DNA from: an uncultured Alphaproteobacteria bacterium
GTDB taxonomy: Bacteria > Pseudomonadota > Alphaproteobacteria > Bin95
Length of the DNA: 6,457 nucleotides
Reading direction: 5' to 3'
NCBI GenBank assembly: GCA_913060845.1
Contig: CAJXVF010000147.1
Span: forward strand, 1 to 6,457
The notes beneath the pieces are model-generated. The model did not search any database. It was not told the origin of the DNA and was given only the letters and a program-made list of their open reading frames with translations. Of this stretch, positions 1 through 5,860 are shown piece after piece. The position numbers were made by a program, and so were the translations under genes. The first letter of the stretch is position 1, and every line of letters begins with the position of its first letter.

Positions 1-42
1 CCTCTCTATTCGTCGGCAGCGTCAGATGTGTATAAGAGACAG
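1..42 (+). other. Illumina Nextera adapter remnant (not genomic)
   Basis: Positions 10-42 match base for base the 33-base Nextera read-1 transposase adapter, beginning TCGTCGGCAGCGTC and ending in the 19-base Tn5 mosaic end AGATGTGTATAAGAGACAG (24-42). Positions 2-9 read CTCTCTAT, which I recall as the Nextera i5 index N502/S502. Position 1 is C, as expected for the last base of the P5 arm. This is library-preparation sequence left on a contig end. Its reverse strand adds a spurious tail (CLLYTSDAADE, then a stop) to the gene that runs into it. Genomic sequence begins at 43. Confidence 0.98.
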
Positions 43-1139
43 ACCTGACGGCGAAGGTCGCGTTTTTCTTCCAGAAGTCCGACGTTCTCCTGGATGATTT
101 CCCAAGCTTCCTCTCGGTCAACTGAATCGGACCATGCGTCTGGCAGGCTATCTTCATCAACCTCGCCGTTGGCGACCTGCTCTTCAAATTCTTCCGAGCC
201 CCACTTGGAGCGATAGTCGAACTCCAGCCAGTCCTCGATGGAAATTTCAGCGGCATCTGGGTTGTGTGGGAAGATGCCAGGATGCGCAATCGGGTAACCA
301 GGGCCGTAGAAGGCATGGTTGGAGTGCTTGCGGTCGGGATCGATCTCTTCGCCATTCACGATAGCAACAGGGCCGGTTGTGTAACCATCAGCCCGACCTG
401 GCACTTTGCCCATATGGCAATCTTGACAGGAAACGCCGTTAGCGGCTGCTGGGGAGTTCCGATACTGCTCCCAAACTACTTCAAGCTTGATGCCTGGGTT
501 CACAGCAACCTGGTGACAAGACACACAAAATTCTGACTTAGAAATCTGTGGGAACTTATAAACGCCGGTGTGAATCGCGGCGCCGCGTTCGTCGTCGCTA
601 ACCGCAACACGATATTCGCTACGGTTCTCAACAATTTCCTTTAGCTTTTCGCCATCGCCAACACCGCTGACAGGCGTGTAGACCCGGCCTGGGACGATCC
701 GGCGTTCGCCGTTGACCTTGCCGAATTCTTCACGGACCCGATGGCAGGTCACGCAGGAAATGCCCTCTCGGGAAATTTGATTGCGTTCCCAAAGTGGGAG
801 GTCGCGGCGTTCATTCAGCTGCGTGCCAATCTGTTGATGGCAGCGCACGCAGAAGCCGCGGATGGTGCCGCTCGAGAGATCATTGATCTTCTGCTCGAAC
901 TTATGGAACATCGGCGAGATCGATGCGTAAGCATGGTTGGACGACGCCCATTCGCGATAAACCTGTTTGTGACAGGCACCGCACTGAGCAGCTGTGGGAT
1001 AGCTTTCTTCAGCCATCAGATCCGCGTGCGGATCTCCTTTTTCATCAGCGCTTACTGTCATTGGCATCCCAAATGCTGTAGCAGCAAAAGCGCCGGCAAT
1101 CAGGAGGCGGCGCGCCGATGCGCGGATTCTTAATTTCAT
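43..1139 (-). CDS. exported multiheme cytochrome c, cytochrome c554-like, five hemes visible (3'-truncated)
   Basis: Periplasmic electron-transfer protein; 366 genuine residues remain. The signal peptide MKLRIRASARRLL... probably ends at TVSA (residue 31). Five CxxCH heme sites lie at residues 53, 97, 129, 205 and 238 (CGACH, CVRCH, CVTCH, CVSCH, CQDCH). The first site with the following Y-x2-W-x2-S-x-HA pattern (61-70) is typical of the cytochrome c554/multiheme family, and many spare His can serve as distal ligands (HSNHAFYGP, IAHPGIFPH). The stretch from about 294 is heme-free and rich in acidic residues and Trp. The true C-terminus is missing: after Val 366 the frame enters adapter sequence. 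Start choice: GTG at 1169 overlaps the upstream stop (GTGA) and ATG at 1154 is also possible, but ATG at 1139 follows GGAAGAGAG and gives a clean signal peptide. It is the last visible gene of the operon and a likely partner of the decaheme protein. Family fairly sure, function unknown. Confidence 0.88.
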
Positions 1140-1165
1140 TGTTCTCTCTTCCATCGTCTTAGTTC

Positions 1166-3274
1166 TCACATCGTCCCTTTCCGGATGGACGGATTGCTAT
1201 GGTAGCGGTGGCATAGTGAGCAATCCTGCCGCACACCGCCCGGGCGGTGACAGTCTTTGCAAGTCGCTTGGTCGATCGGTTTGAAGTCATTTGCATGCGG
1301 CCCCGGGCGAGATTGACCGTCCGCCAAGGTTTCACCCGGCTCCAGTTGACGATGGCATGTAGCACAACCAGCGACTTGATCCAGTACATTTAGGTGTGGA
1401 TCATGATTGAAAGCTGTGAATGGACGGGCATCCACGCGTGGAATAACCCATTGCACGGCTTGCTTTTCAGCATCTGCCGCCGGCGCGACGTGACACTTAA
1501 AGCAACGACCCGGCCCGTCGCCGGCGCTGAGCACGAGTTTGGCAAAAGCTTCGGCACCTTCATCTTCACTGCCACGATTCGCCAGACCAAGTGCAATCCA
1601 TCCCTTGGTCACAGCATCCGCATGGCCTGTTGGCAGATAAGACACTTGCAGCTCCTGCGCAGTCCAACCAGCACCCGGTTCAGGGTCTTGCTTAGGTTCA
1701 TATTCCGTGTTTGCGGCCCAAGCGCAAGTAACTTCCGTCACTAACTCGGGCGAAAGGCCAGACAACAGCACGTTCGCGTCGCCGCCTTTAGCGTCAATCG
1801 CTTCAGCAAGCGGAACCTGTCCTTCGGCGGCAGCGGCGATGAGGAAGGCTGCGGCTGCTTCGCTATATTCATCCGCATCATCAGCGGGCACAGCCAGAAG
1901 GAATGCTGCGATAGGAGAGAGCGAATCAAGGGAAACGGCTTCTGACATGTCGACAGCTTCGGCAAGCTCTTCCTGCGCCTCGGCAATCGCCGCCTGGGCC
2001 TCGCTTAGGGCGGCAACTCCAGACATGACGCCATTAAGGTTGCCAGATTCAGCATTTTCGCCAAGTGCTTGCATCGTTGGCAGTGCCTCAGCCAGCGCTT
2101 CAAGTGTCGCACGTACTGGCTCAAGCTGTGGCACAGGAAAGCCGCAAGAATCGCGGGCTTCTGCGGTCAATTCAGGGTCGCTCAATTCAGGTAGGCCGAA
2201 GACGACCATTCCCTGTTCTTTAATCGCAAGCTCATGACATGCAGCGCAGCCATTTTCGAAGCTGCCTGGCAGCAAACGTCCATCTACCTGGTCTGTGTGG
2301 CAGGAAACGCAGCCGTTCTTTGGCGCCTTGTCGATATAGCGCTGGTCAACAAAATGCGTTTCTAGGTGCTTGCCGTGCGGGAACTTGATGGTGCGCGCAC
2401 TTTCATGCGGGAAGTTTGCGCCAAATTTCGGATGGGATTTGGAGAAGCTATCAAACTTAGTGGTGTGGCATGCAGAGCATTGGCCATCTTCCATAGGCGT
2501 GATTGAAGCATCAACGCCCTTATGTTCGGTGTGGCAGCCCGTGCACGTTGCTGTCGGGGCATCCGCGCGGTTCGGGAATTTTGTGTTGTGAGCGGCGAAT
2601 GCCATTGGCGACTGGGCTTTTGGATCAGCATCAGCCTGCTTCTCACCGAAGCTATGGCACGAGACACAGGAATCAGAAATGGTGGTGCGCTCGAATATTG
2701 CGCCAGCCCAGCCTGTTAACGTGTCCGAATGCCCGACATGGCAGGAAATACAGCCGTCTTTGGCCGTGAATTGCTCATGCTTGCCAGAAAGCTGGCCAGG
2801 ATTGACTGAACTCGGCCAACCAACATGACTAAGAATGCCGTCTGCGTCTGGTTTTGGGCCGATGATGCCACCGGCTGCACCGACAAAAGCCAGGGCCATG
2901 GCAACCATGGCGCCAACTGCAAGCAATGCCCAGCGTCCGCGCTGACGGCGGATGGTCGGCTTAGGCGCGCAGGGTGGATGGATGCAAGAGCACGTGCCGT
3001 CTGGCCGTGGACCTTCGGCACAAGGGCCGCCGGCATATTGTGGGCGACGGCATTCCCAACGTTGGATTTCTGTTTCTTCGCCGGTTTCAGCGTTTGTCAC
3101 GATTTTGCGCGTCCGAAATGGTGTGCAATCCGCGACACCCTGGCAATCACCGCCAGCGCTTGGACCGCGCGGGCAGGGCTTGCCAAAGGCTGCCTCCCTG
3201 CCGCACCGGAATGGAAAATTCGGGCGCTCGTAGGGTGAGCGATCGTGGGCGAAGCGGTTTTTGTCTTCAGTCAT
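1166..3274 (-). CDS. membrane-anchored decaheme cytochrome c with cytoplasmic Cys-rich head
   Basis: A 702-residue protein. Residues 1-114 contain nine Cys (24, 34, 44, 50, 75, 85, 95, 97, 102) and end in the basic stretch RRQRGR. One transmembrane helix follows (about 115-138), so by the positive-inside rule the head is cytosolic and the rest periplasmic. Ten CxxCH sites begin at 175, 203, 244, 266, 322, 343, 591, 637, 672 and 685. Several have the CxxCHxxH form common in cytochrome c3-like proteins. The hemes form a six-heme and a four-heme block separated by about 240 heme-free, Ala/Glu-rich residues with two lone Cys (376, 517). The start is ATG at 3274 because it overlaps the cytochrome b stop as ATGA, implying translational coupling; no good ribosome site is seen. 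A longer frame upstream lies inside the cytochrome b gene. Likely role: carrying electrons between the membrane cytochrome b and the periplasmic multiheme cytochrome encoded next. Confidence 0.93.
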   Translation of the reverse strand: MTEDKNRFAHDRSPYERPNFPFRCGREAAFGKPCPRGPSAGGDCQGVADCTPFRTRKIVTNAETGEETEIQRWECRRPQYAGGPCAEGPRPDGTCSCIHPPCAPKPTIRRQRGRWALLAVGAMVAMALAFVGAAGGIIGPKPDADGILSHVGWPSSVNPGQLSGKHEQFTAKDGCISCHVGHSDTLTGWAGAIFERTTISDSCVSCHSFGEKQADADPKAQSPMAFAAHNTKFPNRADAPTATCTGCHTEHKGVDASITPMEDGQCSACHTTKFDSFSKSHPKFGANFPHESARTIKFPHGKHLETHFVDQRYIDKAPKNGCVSCHTDQVDGRLLPGSFENGCAACHELAIKEQGMVVFGLPELSDPELTAEARDSCGFPVPQLEPVRATLEALAEALPTMQALGENAESGNLNGVMSGVAALSEAQAAIAEAQEELAEAVDMSEAVSLDSLSPIAAFLLAVPADDADEYSEAAAAFLIAAAAEGQVPLAEAIDAKGGDANVLLSGLSPELVTEVTCAWAANTEYEPKQDPEPGAGWTAQELQVSYLPTGHADAVTKGWIALGLANRGSEDEGAEAFAKLVLSAGDGPGRCFKCHVAPAADAEKQAVQWVIPRVDARPFTAFNHDPHLNVLDQVAGCATCHRQLEPGETLADGQSRPGPHANDFKPIDQATCKDCHRPGGVRQDCSLCHRYHSNPSIRKGTM

Positions 3275-4101
3275 CGGGCGTACACATGCACCAGGATGAG
3301 GTGCCATACTGCAAGCGTTAGCATTGCTGCAGATAGCACGACGTGAACCGCCACCCAAAGCTTCAAAGAGCGTTGAATGGCGTAATGAGCGTCTATAGAG
3401 AGTTTGCGTCTCGCGGCGGCTTCAAGCCGGGCAAGGGCTGGTTCTTCTTGTGAACCAACAAGCCCGCGAACCGTGCGGAACCTAAGATCAACCCACTGTT
3501 GGGCGGCACCTGCACCGAGGAGGTGGCTTATCATAAAGCGTGGGCGACGGAAGAAGTCCTGCATGGTTTCTGAATAGAAGCGACCGAGGGTTGGTTCGCC
3601 GCTAGCACCAACGCCTTCAAGGGCGGCTTCTTCAGCTTCCTCGCGAAGGGCGGCGATTTCAGCCGGAATGCGTTCATAGACGACTTCGTAGCCGATGCGC
3701 GTAAGGCGCCTTGGCATTGCGCGTTGGTAAAGCCAGCCAAAGATACCTGACAGGGCTGTGGCCCAAAACAATCCGGCCATCACTTGCTCATAAAAGCCCG
3801 TGGCCCAAATGCCGCCAGTGTGGACAATGAACATACCGACAGCGAACAGGCCAATCACGACGTGCAGCGCAAGCCAATAAGCTGCTCGGCCCATCGGCAT
3901 CATGGAAAGACGCTTACGAATGTTGAAAAGCGCGAGCGAGACCATGGCTGTCAGCAGTACCCAACCGGTGACGAAGGTTGCGTCGCTGAGTTTCAGGTGT
4001 TCCTGATGGGAATAATAAGCGAGGCCTGCGATCACTGCGGCACCAATGCCCGCCAAAGTGTAGCCGAAGGGCCGGACGCTGTTGACTGTTCGGACGATCA
4101 T
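3271..4101 (-). CDS. five-helix membrane cytochrome b, probably diheme
   Basis: A 276-residue inner-membrane protein with predicted helices at about 13-31, 40-60, 73-95, 103-125 and 246-274. Basic residues (IRKR, RR-LTR) place the N-terminus and the 120-residue loop 126-245 in the cytosol. Helix 3 has H80-x13-H94 and helix 5 has H253-x13-H267, with a further H272. By topology both helices run inside to outside, so H80/H253 and H94/H267 can each ligate one heme b, one near each membrane face, the same spacing logic as cytochrome b of bc1 complexes. It begins 12 bases after the iron-sulfur gene, whose stop overlaps its ribosome site, and its own stop overlaps the decaheme start. This suggests it is the membrane subunit linking the two, perhaps exchanging electrons with quinone. 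No specific family name is recognised; a cytochrome b561 or NarI-like membrane subunit is the nearest concept. Confidence 0.85.
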   Translation of the reverse strand: MIVRTVNSVRPFGYTLAGIGAAVIAGLAYYSHQEHLKLSDATFVTGWVLLTAMVSLALFNIRKRLSMMPMGRAAYWLALHVVIGLFAVGMFIVHTGGIWATGFYEQVMAGLFWATALSGIFGWLYQRAMPRRLTRIGYEVVYERIPAEIAALREEAEEAALEGVGASGEPTLGRFYSETMQDFFRRPRFMISHLLGAGAAQQWVDLRFRTVRGLVGSQEEPALARLEAAARRKLSIDAHYAIQRSLKLWVAVHVVLSAAMLTLAVWHLILVHVYAR

Positions 4102-4109
4102 TGTCTGCG

Positions 4110-4115
4110 CCCCCT
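4110..4115 (-). promoter_or_regulatory. ribosome-binding site of the cytochrome b gene, overlapping the upstream stop codon
   Basis: AGGGGG lies eight bases before ATG at 4101, and its first two bases belong to the TAG stop of the preceding gene. This overlap indicates co-transcription and probably coupled translation of the iron-sulfur and cytochrome b subunits. Confidence 0.7.
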
Positions 4116-5736
4116 AAAAATTAACGCGCTGGAGGGCGCCGTGCGGGCAGGCGCGCTCACAGGCGGGGCCGCCAGGAATACCGGCGCAAAGATCACACTT
4201 TGTCGCCTTGCGAATAGGCTGCCCGGTCGCTTCGTCCTGCACGGGGGCACCAGATAGGTCCCGAATTTCGACGAGGCGGATATTATTATAAGGGCAGGAA
4301 TTGGCGCACGTACCGCAACCGATGCAACTGTCGTCATTGATAACAACAGAGCCGCCCGCCTGCGTCCGGTGAATAGCGCCCGTTGGGCAGCCGATCATGC
4401 AGACGGGGTCAGAGCAATGCATACAGGCATTGGCGACCATCCAATGGTCATTGATCTTGCCGTGGCGCACAAACCGAGGGTTGCCGCCATGGGTCGATGC
4501 GCAGGCCCGGACGCAATCGTCACAGCGCACGCATTTATCCAAATCAATCAGCATGGCCATGGTGCCGTTGATGAACCGCTCTTCGATCGCCCATTCCTGC
4601 AGCGAATCATCAGCCAACGGACGGGCTGCGAATTGCAGGAAGCTATCTGGCGCCTTGTTCATGCGCGGGAAGACATGTTCTTCGAGCACCTTCGTTGGCA
4701 CACGCAATGCATCGACGTAACCGACGGCACGGAGTGTTGCTTCCATCGGTGATCCACCGCCCTTGAAGCCAGCGTAAAGCTCACTCAGGCCGAAATAGTC
4801 ACCTGCGGACAGATAAGTAAGGGTGCGCTCTGCTGCCCCTTGGCGCACGGAAACGCGGCCAAACCCGGCACGAATAAGCAAGAGTCCATCCGGATACTCG
4901 CCTTCGCGCGCAATCACGGGTTCTGTGCCCAGGCGCGCATCACTATTGGTACGCTGGAACGATGAACTCCAATCAAAGGAGCCATAGGTCTCAAACAATG
5001 TTGCGTCTGCGATAGACTGCAGCGCTTCGTCGGGCAGACCGTCAAACAACGGTGTGTCTTGAAGATGGGAGATCAGCGCGTTAGCGCGATAGTTGGTGTC
5101 GATCTGCCGGCGCCAGCCAGCGTCAAACCGGCGGAGTTCCCGCAAGCCCTGCCAACGAATTTCAAGGACTTCTGCGTCTTCGACACAAACAACGCTTGCG
5201 GCGCGGGGTGTGCGGCCTAGAGCAGCCAGCTCACCGAACATTTGCTGTGCGCCGAGGCGCGGCAGGCTGCGCCCACCAAGCACAACACCATAGTCCTGCA
5301 GGAAGACTGCCTGATGATCTGTTTCTGTGACAGCGATATTGCCATAGCGGCTGACGTCACGAACTTCTGGAACGACAGTGCGCTTCCAGAGTTGTGAAAT
5401 CGCGCGTCCAATGCTTGCTGGCGCTTCAGTCTGGCGGCCAAGCTGTGCATCAGTCAGCGGCGGGTTTACGACAACATCGCAAGCGCCTGACATGATTAGG
5501 AATGCGGAATTACCGTAATCGCCTTCGCGAACGACGATCTCACCGGCTTTGTAATGAATGACCCGCGAATCATTCGCGAGAATGCCATCAAGCGGGATTG
5601 TTCCAGGGAACGCGTCAGCATCAATCGCGGCAACAACCGGATCAAGCTTTAACTGTTCCAAATCCGCCGCAGTCATACCCGGATCGAACGGACGATCCCA
5701 ACGTTGCGGACGGGCTAATCTTGTCGTTAAGGCCAA
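4114..5736 (-). CDS. double cyclic-nucleotide-binding domain fused to a four-cluster [4Fe-4S] ferredoxin module
   Basis: A 540-residue protein, apparently cytosolic: no signal peptide, twin-arginine motif or membrane helix. Residues 45-205 form a CRP-like cyclic-nucleotide-binding domain whose phosphate cassette is intact (FGEL 167-170, TPRAAS 176-181, with E169 and R178), but with an extra loop of about 45 residues near 91-138. A second such domain (220-360) keeps FGLSEL (315-320) but lacks the PRAA arginine. Residues 394-540 resemble the beta subunits of the DmsB/HybA/NrfC type, with 16 Cys in four sets: 402/405/408/412, 438/441/446/450, 471/474/477/481 and 514/517/526/530. No DNA-binding helix-turn-helix is seen. 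The start is TTG at 5736: there is no in-frame ATG between it and the upstream stop, and AGGGGG lies eight bases before it, exactly as for the next gene. ATG at 5676 is the alternative. Likely a ligand-controlled cytosolic electron-transfer subunit docking on the cytochrome b. Confidence 0.93.
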   Translation of the reverse strand: MALTTRLARPQRWDRPFDPGMTAADLEQLKLDPVVAAIDADAFPGTIPLDGILANDSRVIHYKAGEIVVREGDYGNSAFLIMSGACDVVVNPPLTDAQLGRQTEAPASIGRAISQLWKRTVVPEVRDVSRYGNIAVTETDHQAVFLQDYGVVLGGRSLPRLGAQQMFGELAALGRTPRAASVVCVEDAEVLEIRWQGLRELRRFDAGWRRQIDTNYRANALISHLQDTPLFDGLPDEALQSIADATLFETYGSFDWSSSFQRTNSDARLGTEPVIAREGEYPDGLLLIRAGFGRVSVRQGAAERTLTYLSAGDYFGLSELYAGFKGGGSPMEATLRAVGYVDALRVPTKVLEEHVFPRMNKAPDSFLQFAARPLADDSLQEWAIEERFINGTMAMLIDLDKCVRCDDCVRACASTHGGNPRFVRHGKINDHWMVANACMHCSDPVCMIGCPTGAIHRTQAGGSVVINDDSCIGCGTCANSCPYNNIRLVEIRDLSGAPVQDEATGQPIRKATKCDLCAGIPGGPACERACPHGALQRVNF

Positions 5737-5744
5737 AGCGCCAT

Positions 5745-5750
5745 CCCCCT
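5745..5750 (-). promoter_or_regulatory. ribosome-binding site deciding a TTG start
   Basis: AGGGGG followed by exactly eight bases and TTG at 5736. The cytochrome b gene has the same AGGGGG-N8-start arrangement. The nearby ATG at 5744 directly abuts this site and its frame stops after five codons, so the TTG is preferred as the start of the cyclic-nucleotide/ferredoxin gene. Confidence 0.65.
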
Positions 5751-5790
5751 GAAGAGCGTGATGCGGAAAACCGCGGGCCTTTGGATGATA

Positions 5791-5828
5791 TCAATGGAGA
5801 CATGCCCACCCCAGCATGCCTCCATCGA
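5791..5828 (-). promoter_or_regulatory. intercistronic RNA hairpin, 15-bp stem
   Basis: On the minus strand, 5828-5814 pairs with 5805-5791 without gaps around an 8-base loop (UGGGGUGG). Thirteen pairs are Watson-Crick and two are G-U (5826/5793 and 5819/5800). On the plus strand the same two positions would be A-C mismatches, which favours a role in minus-strand RNA. It lies between the cytochrome c gene and the iron-sulfur gene. No U-run follows (UAUCAUCC), so it is not a standard intrinsic terminator. An RNA-stability or processing element between operon segments, or a protein-binding palindrome, are the alternatives. Confidence 0.6.
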
Positions 5829-5860
5829 ATACCGCCTTAGGATTCGCGGCTAGTATCGCC

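Noticed and set aside
6..42. C-terminal residues CLLYTSDAADE and the TAG stop of the last cytochrome
   Set aside because: Encoded by adapter sequence, not by the genome.
1707..2237. 176-codon open frame on the plus strand, Ala/Ser-rich
   Set aside because: It lies antisense to the Ala/Glu-rich insertion of the decaheme gene; GCN-rich coding naturally leaves the opposite strand open. It contains no motifs.
3275..3358. Upstream extension of the decaheme frame to 3358
   Set aside because: It lies inside the cytochrome b gene and adds 28 residues of no recognisable type. The ATGA overlap at 3271-3274 gives the normal start.
5763..5774. Small hairpin GCGG-TTTT-CCGC upstream of the iron-sulfur gene
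   Set aside because: Only four base pairs; expected by chance in sequence of this composition.
5781..5794. FNR-like palindrome TTGGATGATATCAA (8 of 10 positions of TTGAT-N4-ATCAA)
   Set aside because: Two mismatches in one half-site, overlap with the hairpin arm, and a position that would place a class II transcription start on the ribosome-binding site. Chance matches at this level are not rare enough to call it.
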